Assembly: GCA_012520195.1 (NCBI GenBank) | Contig: JAAYOS010000074.1 | Location: 1-44,270 of the forward strand | Origin: Clostridiales bacterium | GTDB lineage: Bacteria > Bacillota > Clostridia > Oscillospirales > JAAYOS01 | Direction of reading: 5' to 3' | Length of the DNA: 44,270 bases | Shown: one piece after another, positions 16,242 through 23,486 of the stretch | Numbering within the stretch: position 1 is the stretch's first letter | Layout: the number at the start of each line of letters is the position of its first letter | The notes under the pieces: model-generated | What the model saw: only the letters and a program-made list of their open reading frames with translations | What the model was told of the DNA's origin: nothing | Database searches by the model: none | Translations under genes and position numbers: made by a program

Positions 16242-17111
16242 TTAGGGCAGCAGTCCGACAGGGTCGATCTGTTCACCTTCCCGGATTACCTCCAAATGGA
16301 GATGCGGTGGGTCGGATATCTCATTTATAGCAGTCTGTCCGACGCCTCCTATGACATCACCCGCATATACAGTGTCTCCAATCGATACAACGACGCTCTC
16401 CATCAGATTGCGGTAGACACTGCGAACACTTTTACCATGGTTGATGACCACCGACACTCCCATCAGCTCGTCGGTATACACATCCTCCACAGTGCCATCG
16501 CCCATGGCGCAGACCTGGGTACCCAAAGCGGAAGCGATATCGACGCCCGGATGGACCCGCCAATCGCCGAGGGTCTGACTGAATACGAGCTCATCTATAC
16601 TGAAGCGTTCAATTATCTCACCATTCACGGGCCAGACATAGAAGCTTGCGGTAACTGGAACCGCCTCAGCATCTGATGTGGAGATGCTAGAGGTCAACCC
16701 TTCGTCCGATTCTCCCGGATCATCAAAATTTCCGACCTCGGCCATTACACTTTTTGCGGGGTCAGTTAATGTGTCATCATGGGAATCATCGTCGCTATCC
16801 GTATTATCAGATATTGATAGATCGTCGAAATCATCTTCCATGACAATTTCGCTTTCACGGTTTGCGTAGTCGGGTATCTCTACATACATTTCGGTCTCAT
16901 ATGGTGTCGGAGCGGGGGTCTTCTCGCCTTCGCTAAGGATGTTACTGAGGTCAGGGTCATTCACATAAAGCATGTCGTTATCATCGCTATTATCGCTAAA
17001 GAAGAGCACATAACCCGATATCCCGATTGCTGCAATGCACAGGATAAGGATTATGTAAAATCCTTTCTCTGCAAAGAAGTTCACTATTTTGTTTGGCTTT
17101 TTCTTCTGCAT
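16242..17111 (-). CDS. spoIIQ: SpoIIQ-like membrane-anchored M23 (LytM) peptidase
   Basis: 289 residues. One membrane helix (about 17-38), a long acidic Asp/Ser/Glu-rich linker (about 40-150), then an M23 endopeptidase domain. SpoIIQ in the forespore membrane pairs with SpoIIIAH across the septum to form the feeding channel. Unlike the Bacillus protein, which lost a zinc ligand, this one keeps H187 and D191 (RVHPGVDIAS) and the HxH motif (H270, H272 in PPHLHLEV), so it may be an active or zinc-binding form, as in other Clostridia. Start: GGAGGTGG lies 4 bases before the ATG. A very good forespore-type promoter precedes it (17129-17158). A generic M23 peptidase is the alternative, but neighbour and promoter favour SpoIIQ. 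Confidence 0.85.
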   Translation of the reverse strand: MQKKKPNKIVNFFAEKGFYIILILCIAAIGISGYVLFFSDNSDDNDMLYVNDPDLSNILSEGEKTPAPTPYETEMYVEIPDYANRESEIVMEDDFDDLSISDNTDSDDDSHDDTLTDPAKSVMAEVGNFDDPGESDEGLTSSISTSDAEAVPVTASFYVWPVNGEIIERFSIDELVFSQTLGDWRVHPGVDIASALGTQVCAMGDGTVEDVYTDELMGVSVVINHGKSVRSVYRNLMESVVVSIGDTVYAGDVIGGVGQTAINEISDPPHLHLEVIREGEQIDPVGLLP

Positions 17112-17128
17112 ACTTCCACCTCCGCACG

Positions 17129-17158
17129 TATTATTGACAGTAGGTTGGAAGGATATTC
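17129..17158 (-). promoter_or_regulatory. Forespore sigma (SigF/SigG)-type promoter of the spoIIQ-like gene
   Basis: Minus strand GAATA (17154-17158), then 18 bases, then AATAATA (17129-17135). Read as SigF, the -10 is GTCAATAATA after 15 bases, one mismatch from GGnnAnAhTR. Read as SigG, AATAATA differs from CATwhTA at one base. Known spoIIQ genes are SigF-dependent. The predicted leader is very short, about 11 bases. Confidence 0.6.
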
Positions 17159-17164
17159 ACTAAT

Positions 17165-17184
17165 ATACTTAAATTACTAAGTAT
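17165..17184. promoter_or_regulatory. Small dyad between divergent promoters
   Basis: ATACTTA (17165-17171) and TAAGTAT (17178-17184), perfect over 7 bases with a 6-base centre, between the forespore promoter and the femX promoter. An operator is possible but unproven. Confidence 0.25.
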
Positions 17185-17216
17185 TTGTTAAGTGTTTTTC
17201 AAGCTCCCTAATTCGA

Positions 17217-17245
17217 TTGACAGGCTGAGTATCAAAGGATATAAT
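17217..17245 (+). promoter_or_regulatory. Consensus SigA promoter of the femX-alr-glmU-like cluster
   Basis: TTGACA (17217-17222), 17-base spacer, TATAAT (17240-17245): a perfect consensus match, about 50 bases before the start at 17296. Confidence 0.8.
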
Positions 17246-17295
17246 TTCATGGAACGAAACTTTTTTGAGAGATGAAGTGCGAGGTATAAGAATTA

Positions 17296-18387
17296 ATGAC
17301 AGAAATTGTTACAGATACGACTCTACAGGAATATGAAGACTTTATCGCCTCACACCCAAACGGGCATTTTATGCAGAGCTCACTATGGGCAAAACAGAAG
17401 CCCGAATGGGAGTGGGTTGCCATCGTACGCAGAGATAATAACAGCAAGATCATAGGGAGTCTTTCGATGCTGATCCGCAAGCTTCCGGGCATCCCTTCAA
17501 CACTTATGTATTGCTGTAGAGGACCGGTATGCGACCTCAACGACTACGATACCATACTCGACTTGCTCGAGGGTGCAAAGAGAATTGCAGAGTCTTTCAG
17601 AAGCTATTGTATCAAACTCGATCCCGATATCCACAGCAACAGGACGGATATAAGGGATTTACTGATATCTGCAGGATTTAAGTTGCTCGACAACGGTAAG
17701 GACTTTGAAGGCATACAGCCGCGCTACGTGTTCCGTCTAGACGTCGAAGGGAAGACAGAGGAAGAGCTGCTGGCCTCCTTTAACTCAAAGACGAGGTACA
17801 ATATCCGTCTTGCGAAGAGGAGAGGAGTCGTTATCAGGCAGGCTGATGCCGAAGGTCTCGATGACTTTTCCGAACTGATGGTTGAGACGGGAATCCGGGA
17901 TAACTTTGTTACACGCCCGAAAAGATACTTTGAGAACCTGCTAAAAAATCTGGGTGATCATGCCCGGCTGTATATGGCGTATTATGAAGACATTCCTATA
18001 GCTGGTACGCTAGCTATCTGTTTTGGTGACAAGGTGTGGTACCTTTACGGTGCTTCAGCGAACAGTTACAGAAACCTAATGCCAAACTACCTTCTTCAGT
18101 GGACTATGATAAAGTGGGCACTAGAAGAGGGGTGCAAAATCTACGATTTTCGCGGTGTATCTGGTGACCTCAGCGAGGACAACCCTCTCTACGGTCTGTA
18201 CAGGTTCAAACGCGGATTCAACGGTGACTTCTGCGAGTTTCTCGGGGAGTTTGACTGTGTTGTAAACCCTTTGATTTATGCTGCTGTCAATGTTGCCCAA
18301 AAGGTCAGAAACTTTGCAATAAGACAGAAATTTAAGTGGCAGAACAGAGATAGGATCTGCGAGAACCCCCAAGAGAGTAAAGAGTGA
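17296..18387 (+). CDS. FemAB/FemX-family aminoacyltransferase (peptidoglycan interpeptide bridge)
   Basis: 363 residues. FemX-type enzymes add the first bridge amino acid to lipid II from aminoacyl-tRNA; each is built of two GNAT-like folds. Typical family segments are HPNGHFMQSSLWAKQKPEW near the N-terminus, FNSKTRYNIRLAKRRGV in the middle and GASANSYRNLMPNYLLQW towards the end, then YDFRGVSGD and GLYRFKRGF near the C-terminus. It heads a plus-strand group with an alanine racemase-like gene and a GlmU-like gene, which fits cell-wall precursor synthesis. GAGG lies 13 bases before the ATG, so initiation may be modest. The amino acid transferred cannot be told from sequence. Confidence 0.85.
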   Translation: MTEIVTDTTLQEYEDFIASHPNGHFMQSSLWAKQKPEWEWVAIVRRDNNSKIIGSLSMLIRKLPGIPSTLMYCCRGPVCDLNDYDTILDLLEGAKRIAESFRSYCIKLDPDIHSNRTDIRDLLISAGFKLLDNGKDFEGIQPRYVFRLDVEGKTEEELLASFNSKTRYNIRLAKRRGVVIRQADAEGLDDFSELMVETGIRDNFVTRPKRYFENLLKNLGDHARLYMAYYEDIPIAGTLAICFGDKVWYLYGASANSYRNLMPNYLLQWTMIKWALEEGCKIYDFRGVSGDLSEDNPLYGLYRFKRGFNGDFCEFLGEFDCVVNPLIYAAVNVAQKVRNFAIRQKFKWQNRDRICENPQESKE

Positions 18388-18451
18388 AGAGATATAGGCA
18401 CAAGAGATGAGTGAAGTGATATAAGCATATAGGAAAGGGACGGTTCGGGCC

Positions 18452-19543
18452 ATGAAGACATTACAGATAAATAAGAATAAGCTTAAGGCGAATGTTGCAA
18501 AGGTGCGTGACCGGGCGGGCAATGTCCTGGTCTACGGAGTTCTAAAAGGTAATGGATACGGTTTGGGTCTGCTGGAAATGGCAGAGCTACTCAGGAGTGA
18601 GGGGATAATCAGGTTTGCACTCACAGATGTTGAGGACGCCGTTACACTCAGGGAAAATGGATTTCAGAACGAAGAGATTCTGATGATGCGCTCAACGACC
18701 GAGCCCGAATTCATTGAAAAGATCGTCACATATAATCTGATTGGGACCATCGGATCCCAGGATGCGGCGCTGGCTCTCAATGGAATAGCGGACAAGCATA
18801 AGACCGTAGTCGAGGCACACATAAAAATCGACACCGGTATGGGAAGGTACGGATTTGTCCCTGGCGAAATCGACAAGATCATCTCTTTCTATAAACACCT
18901 GTCGAATGTGGCTCTTACGGGTATATACACACATTTCTACAGCGCTTGGAACAGCGAAAAGATAACGAGGCATCAGGTGGAACTGTTTGAAGGCGTAATC
19001 GAGAAGCTCCGCCAAAAGGGCATCGAGCCCGGCCTTGTACATGCCGCAAACTCATCCGCCCTTTTCCGCTTCGACTTCTGCAGATTTGACGCCGTCCGAA
19101 TCGGCTCCGCCTTCACCGGACGAATGGCGACAAAGGGAAGCTACGGCCTTCAAAACGTTGCGCAGATCGCGTGCCCGATTGCCGAGATTCGCTGGCTCCC
19201 CAAGGGCTCAACAGTGGGCTATGCCGGTGTGTATAGAACTAGGGAGGCGCGGCGCATTGCAGTTATCCCAGTAGGGTATTGCGACGGCTTTTGTGTCGAG
19301 AAGTCTCATGACTCGTACCGATATAGGGATGCAATCAGATATATGCTCTCCGAGTTTAAGAGGGGGCTCATACGCAAAAAGATGTATGTAACGGTTAACG
19401 GTACAAATGCCAGAATTATCGGACATGTAGGTATGGTCAATACTACTATCGATGTCACTGATATCGACTGCTCTCCCGGAGATATGGCATACTTTGACGT
19501 AAACCCACTGTTGACAGGAAGTATAAAGCGCACATACGTTTAG
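18452..19543 (+). CDS. Divergent PLP-dependent alanine racemase-like protein
   Basis: 363 residues, fold type III. K32 in YGVLKGNGYGLG is the expected PLP lysine; the usual alanine racemase motif is VVKANAYGHG. IKIDTGMGRYG, HAANSSA and VRIGSAFTG match PLP and barrel motifs, and VGYAGVYRT aligns with the segment holding the catalytic Tyr (Y265 in Geobacillus Alr). Near the C-terminus GHVGMVNTTIDVTD is kept, but the usual INYE-type segment with the second active-site Tyr and the RVPR tail are absent; the protein ends VNPLLTGSIKRTYV. It may belong to the clostridial racemase subgroup with a different substrate, or be a biosynthetic Alr. It follows femX by 64 bases; its stop lies inside a 14-bp tandem repeat. 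Confidence 0.8.
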   Translation: MKTLQINKNKLKANVAKVRDRAGNVLVYGVLKGNGYGLGLLEMAELLRSEGIIRFALTDVEDAVTLRENGFQNEEILMMRSTTEPEFIEKIVTYNLIGTIGSQDAALALNGIADKHKTVVEAHIKIDTGMGRYGFVPGEIDKIISFYKHLSNVALTGIYTHFYSAWNSEKITRHQVELFEGVIEKLRQKGIEPGLVHAANSSALFRFDFCRFDAVRIGSAFTGRMATKGSYGLQNVAQIACPIAEIRWLPKGSTVGYAGVYRTREARRIAVIPVGYCDGFCVEKSHDSYRYRDAIRYMLSEFKRGLIRKKMYVTVNGTNARIIGHVGMVNTTIDVTDIDCSPGDMAYFDVNPLLTGSIKRTYV

Positions 19544-19598
19544 AGGTTACGGTTTAGAGGTTGCGGTTTAGAGGTTACGTTACATCTAGAGGCTACGG
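19538..19598 (+). repeat. 14-bp tandem repeat spanning the alr-like stop codon
   Basis: GTTTAGAGGTTACG at 19538-19551, a one-base variant at 19552-19565 and an exact copy at 19566-19579, then a degenerate copy to 19598. The first unit contains the stop codon TAG (19541-19543). Confidence 0.8.
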
Positions 19599-19630
19599 TA
19601 CATCAAGATTAAATCCTTGGAGGAAATGAC

Positions 19631-20386
19631 ATGACATGCAAAGCAATTGTGCTCGCTGCCGGCAAAGGGAAGCGGCTGCGGGCAGGGGAAGACGACAGGG
19701 TTCCAAAAGTTATGAAGCCTGCCTGCGGACACCCGCTAATTGCCTACGTATTACGGGCGATTCAGTGGGTTGAGCCCGACGACAGAATATTAGTTGTCGG
19801 ATACAGCAAGGAGCAGGTTATAGAATATTGCCGCGACATGTGCCGGTTCGTCGTGCAGAAGGAGCAGTTAGGTACAGGAAACGCCGTTGATGTATGTAGA
19901 GAAGAGCTTAAGGATTATGACGGTGCGGTTTTGGTATGTGCAGGGGATATGCCCCTTGTAACTGAAAAGACATATAGAGACCTTGTTTCGGTCCACCTGA
20001 GAGAGCAGAGTGACTGCACCATACTCTCGGCAGAGTCAAAAAATCCTGCCGGTTATGGTAGGATCCTACGAGGCGCAGACTCCTCATTTGAGGCGATTGT
20101 TGAGGAGCGGGACTGCACACCTGAGCAGAGGGGGATAACCGAGATAAACTCGAGCATATATGTCTTCGACTCAAAAAAGCTGTTTTCAGCCCTGCTCGAT
20201 GTTACTGCCGACAACGCACAGAATGAGCACTATCTGACTGATGTTCCCGGCATAATGAAAAGCCGCGGCCAAAAGGTCTCGATACACAAGATCAACGATG
20301 ACTGGCAGCTACTTGGCATAAACACAATTGAACAGCTGTCTGAAGCAGAAGGCTTGATCCGAGAAAAAGGGCTTTCATTAAAATAA
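19631..20386 (+). CDS. GlmU-like sugar-phosphate nucleotidyltransferase, pyrophosphorylase domain only
   Basis: 251 residues, a Rossmann-type NTP transferase. LAAGKGKRL (about residues 8-16) binds the nucleotide phosphates, followed by VPKVMKP, EQLGTGNAV, CAGDMPL with its metal-binding Asp, NPAGYGRI and EINSSIY, all as in the N-terminal uridyltransferase half of GlmU. The left-handed beta-helix acetyltransferase half is absent; full GlmU is about 450 residues. It therefore probably makes UDP-GlcNAc or a related UDP-sugar from the 1-phosphate. The start at 19631 follows GGAGG by 7 bases. Third gene of the femX group; a full-length glmU may lie elsewhere. Confidence 0.85.
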   Translation: MTCKAIVLAAGKGKRLRAGEDDRVPKVMKPACGHPLIAYVLRAIQWVEPDDRILVVGYSKEQVIEYCRDMCRFVVQKEQLGTGNAVDVCREELKDYDGAVLVCAGDMPLVTEKTYRDLVSVHLREQSDCTILSAESKNPAGYGRILRGADSSFEAIVEERDCTPEQRGITEINSSIYVFDSKKLFSALLDVTADNAQNEHYLTDVPGIMKSRGQKVSIHKINDDWQLLGINTIEQLSEAEGLIREKGLSLK

Positions 20387-20457
20387 TTACTATCGCCTTA
20401 CTAGAATATTTATTATCGCCTTAGAGAGTTTATCAGCTAAGAGAAAAGAGGAGAATT

Positions 20458-20817
20458 ATGTTCAAATTCAACCATTTTAATTTCAACGTAGTCGACCTAG
20501 AGAAAAGTATAAAATTCTACAAGGAGGCCCTCGGCTTTGAGCCTGTCCGCGAAATAAACGGCGAAGGCTTCAAGCTGGTGTTCCTTGGCGACGGTACTCA
20601 AAACTTCCAGCTTGAGCTCACATGGCTCGAGGACCATCCGCAGCCCTACGACCTTGGAGAGGTTGAGTTCCATCTGGCCGTCACGGCGGACGACATGGAA
20701 GCAGCTCGTAAGAAGCACGAAGAGATGGGTTGCATTTGCTATGTAAACGATAGAATGGGTATCTACTTCATTGAGGATCCCGATGGCTATTGGATCGAAA
20801 TCGTTCCAAAGAGATAG
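20458..20817 (+). CDS. VOC-family protein, glyoxalase I-like
   Basis: 119 residues, two beta-alpha-beta-beta-beta modules. The four expected metal ligands are present: H6 (FNHFNF), E in QLELTW, H in EFHLAV, and E in YWIEIVP. This is the glyoxalase I pattern (lactoylglutathione lyase family), but other VOC enzymes share it, so the substrate is uncertain. AGAGGAG lies 6 bases before the ATG. Last gene of the plus-strand group; a hairpin overlaps its stop. Confidence 0.85.
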   Translation: MFKFNHFNFNVVDLEKSIKFYKEALGFEPVREINGEGFKLVFLGDGTQNFQLELTWLEDHPQPYDLGEVEFHLAVTADDMEAARKKHEEMGCICYVNDRMGIYFIEDPDGYWIEIVPKR

Positions 20818-20883
20818 GACCTATCCATAGTTTGGGACAGGTCCACTGTAAGTTTGATTTAGTCGGTCCTTAGGTATCCTAAG
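20817..20883. terminator. Weak hairpins between convergent genes
   Basis: GGACCT (20817-20822) pairs with AGGTCC (20839-20844); CTTAGG-TAT-CCTAAG forms a second stem at 20869-20883. Neither has a good T-tract, so termination on both sides is only likely. Confidence 0.4.
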
Positions 20884-20885
20884 TG

Positions 20886-22535
20886 CTACATTTCAATTCT
20901 TTTGTATTTATAGTCCGCAAACCTGGCGAGAGCAAATGTCGATACTAGTGCTACTCCGCCTATAAACACGAACACGAGAAATATTGCAAGTTGCTCAGCA
21001 AGTCTGTTTATTAAAAACACAGATACAACTACGAATATAAATCCAAGCGCAACTGAAGCGAACATACCCAGGACTACGTTCAGGTTTTGTTTAATTGCCT
21101 CGGTTTCGCTTGACCACTTAAGCTTTGGCCGTGCTATGTCGATAATCATACTCGTTGAAGTTAGCGGAATGGCTCCCATAAGTGCACAGATAAATGCAGG
21201 AATCAGACTAGTAATTGTACCTGGAAGCATTATTAGTGCCGGGATCAAACACAGTACAATAGTTACGGCTGAGATGCACCAAGTGAATAACAGCTTACCG
21301 TATACCTGTATCCTATAGGGTACAGGTATTACTTTGCTCAACCAGAAATGCTCACCCTCACGTGATAGTACGGTACTAGCCGCAGCGTTCATTGTACACA
21401 CGACAAGCCCGACACCAAACGCCCCGACAAAAAGCATAGACGGAGGAAGTGAGGACATGAGCTCATCAATAGCCGTCAAATCAGGATCGGTTGAGGACAT
21501 CATTGGGAAAATAAATATCATTACCGGGAATAGCACAACGCCTATAAGTGAGTTTAGAGCGTATACCGGTGAGCGCAAAATGAGCTTAAACTCGCGAATA
21601 CAGATTGCAATGATTGGAGAGCGTGACTTCTTTTTTAACTTATTGAAGTGCACCTTTTTACCTTTTTTCGCGGTCTCGAGCTGGGCCAGAGCTCCAGAAA
21701 GATATATTTTTGACCCAATAAAGCATGTTAAGGCGAACGCGGCCAATGAACTCGCCAGATACAGTGCCCAGTTTATGAGGGAGTCTACTCCCGATAGAGT
21801 TACTGCGTTAACAGCCCAAAGAGCAGGAGGGAAAGACCTTCCTATCACCTTAACAAAGCTGCCAGCTTCCATGATAAGGGCGATTATGGCATCCTGCGAC
21901 ATTGTTGAGATTTTGGACATGAGGAACTGTTGACCGACAAGGTATCCGATGACGAGCAGAAAGCCCCCAACTACCGCAAAGAGATCACGGCGTTTTGATA
22001 GTCCGCTGAATCGCATTAAGACTAGAGAAATCAGCGTGGATAATATCAGTGGGAGCATGGGCAGTAATAGCATGGCGATGGTGGCCTTGATGTAGTACAG
22101 AACACCACCGGACGTGAAAATGCCATATACGATTATTGCAGGTAATACGGCTCCAATCAAGACAGCGAGCTCGTAAAGATATACGATAAAGAACTTGGAT
22201 GCGAAAACTGCACCCTGCTTAAGGGGAAGTGAAGCGAGAAACGAGATATCCTTGGATTGGAAAAGCACACCCAAGACCCCGACAACCCCAAAGATCAGGA
22301 CGACGAGCATCCCAGCAATAAAAATCGAGAGAAGCCCCACGTCGAGCATGTTTGCCTGGTGCAGAGTCGCGAACAGTCCGTGTAAAACAAATGCCCAAGA
22401 AAACAGTAAAGACCCTAATGATAGGACGATTACCAAACCCAGCCCGAAGTTCTTCCACCGCTCTTTACGGGATGATGCTTTTTGACTGAACCGGGCACGG
22501 AGTTGAATCCGGAAGACCTTTAAGAAATCCGACAT
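20886..22535 (-). CDS. ABC-2 type exporter permease
   Basis: 549 residues with about 12 hydrophobic segments and a Lys-rich cytosolic loop in the middle (KKGKKVHFNKLKKKSRS). It resembles the large putative ABC exporter permeases of Firmicutes, where one gene encodes a doubled ABC-2 unit. A GAGGAG site overlaps the stop region of the ATPase gene, with only two bases between that stop and this ATG, so the two genes form one translational unit. The substrate cannot be inferred. Long frames on the opposite strand here are shadows. Confidence 0.85.
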   Translation of the reverse strand: MSDFLKVFRIQLRARFSQKASSRKERWKNFGLGLVIVLSLGSLLFSWAFVLHGLFATLHQANMLDVGLLSIFIAGMLVVLIFGVVGVLGVLFQSKDISFLASLPLKQGAVFASKFFIVYLYELAVLIGAVLPAIIVYGIFTSGGVLYYIKATIAMLLLPMLPLILSTLISLVLMRFSGLSKRRDLFAVVGGFLLVIGYLVGQQFLMSKISTMSQDAIIALIMEAGSFVKVIGRSFPPALWAVNAVTLSGVDSLINWALYLASSLAAFALTCFIGSKIYLSGALAQLETAKKGKKVHFNKLKKKSRSPIIAICIREFKLILRSPVYALNSLIGVVLFPVMIFIFPMMSSTDPDLTAIDELMSSLPPSMLFVGAFGVGLVVCTMNAAASTVLSREGEHFWLSKVIPVPYRIQVYGKLLFTWCISAVTIVLCLIPALIMLPGTITSLIPAFICALMGAIPLTSTSMIIDIARPKLKWSSETEAIKQNLNVVLGMFASVALGFIFVVVSVFLINRLAEQLAIFLVFVFIGGVALVSTFALARFADYKYKRIEM

Positions 22536-22537
22536 TA

Positions 22538-23266
22538 CTACTCCTCGCTTTCTGTCAGCTCAAAGAATATCTTCTCGAGTGTCTCATTTGCTTTAGGACC
22601 GCGCAACTCATCTAGCGTACCCACGGCGATGAGCTTTCCGTGTTGGATGATTCCTATGCGATCGCACAGCCGCTCTGCAACTTCTAATACATGTGTGGAA
22701 AAGAAGACAGTGTTGCCTGCACTACAATGTTTGTGCATCTCTTCCTTCAGAAGCATAGAGGATTTGGGATCGAGTCCGGTAAGCGGCTCATCAAGTATCC
22801 AAAGGGGCGGGTGGTGGAGCAGTGCGGCGGTGACCATAAGCTTTTGCTTCATGCCGTGTGAGTAGGTCTTGATTCTTTCCCCTGCGGCGTCGGCAATACT
22901 GAACATCTCCAGGTACTTCTCCATACGCTCGTTTCGAACATCAGGGTCGACCTCATATACATCTGCAATAAAGTTGAGATATTCTATGCCGGAGAGGCGC
23001 TCGTAGGTTTCGTGGTTATCAGGCACATAGCCTATGGCCCTTTTTGCAGCTATTGGATTTTCGTTGATGTCGTAGCCGTCTATCAGAATGTTTCCGCTGT
23101 CCGGAGGAAGAATACCGCAAATCATCTTGATTGTTGTTGTTTTGCCGGCGCCGTTGGGTCCGATAAACCCAAAGATCTCTCCTCTCTCTACGTTTAGATT
23201 TAGGTTGTCAACGGCCTTAACATTGCCTTTCGAATAGCTTTTTGATACGTTTTTTATCTTAAGCAT
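22538..23266 (-). CDS. ABC transporter ATP-binding protein (partner of the adjacent permease)
   Basis: 242 residues. Walker A GPNGAGKTTTIKM, signature YSHGMKQKLM, Walker B LWILDEPLTGLDP and the switch His in STHVLE are all present, as in ABC-2 exporters of the CcmA/YhaQ type. Start: AGGGGGAG lies 5 bases before the ATG at 23266; the ATG at 23281 would include that site. A good promoter lies upstream (23347-23374). Confidence 0.93.
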   Translation of the reverse strand: MLKIKNVSKSYSKGNVKAVDNLNLNVERGEIFGFIGPNGAGKTTTIKMICGILPPDSGNILIDGYDINENPIAAKRAIGYVPDNHETYERLSGIEYLNFIADVYEVDPDVRNERMEKYLEMFSIADAAGERIKTYSHGMKQKLMVTAALLHHPPLWILDEPLTGLDPKSSMLLKEEMHKHCSAGNTVFFSTHVLEVAERLCDRIGIIQHGKLIAVGTLDELRGPKANETLEKIFFELTESEE

Positions 23267-23346
23267 ATGTCTCCCCCTCATTTGATTCGCTCTTTCCTGG
23301 GTATTTGCTTAGCAACATTACTTGAAAAATAATATCTTCCCAATTT

Positions 23347-23374
23347 ATTATACATTGTAGGAATAATATGTCAA
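23347..23374 (-). promoter_or_regulatory. SigA promoter of the ABC exporter operon
   Basis: Minus strand TTGACA (23369-23374), 16-base spacer and TATAAT (23347-23352), both perfect. It is divergent from the hisC promoter 20 bases away. Confidence 0.8.
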
Positions 23375-23392
23375 ACAAAAAATCAGAAATAC

Positions 23393-23420
23393 TTGCAAAG
23401 TACTGAAAAGGGTGTATAAT
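23393..23420 (+). promoter_or_regulatory. SigA promoter of hisC
   Basis: TTGCAA (23393-23398), 16-base spacer and TATAAT (23415-23420), about 65 bases before the hisC start. Confidence 0.75.
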
Positions 23421-23486
23421 ACACTAAAGAGCTAAAGTGAAGAAGTGAGACAGGTGCATGCAGGATGCCTATTTGGAGGAGTTTGA

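Noticed and set aside
21334-21933. 199-codon plus-strand open frame
   Set aside because: It is antisense to the ABC permease; its composition is what the complement of a membrane protein gives, and there is no ribosome site.
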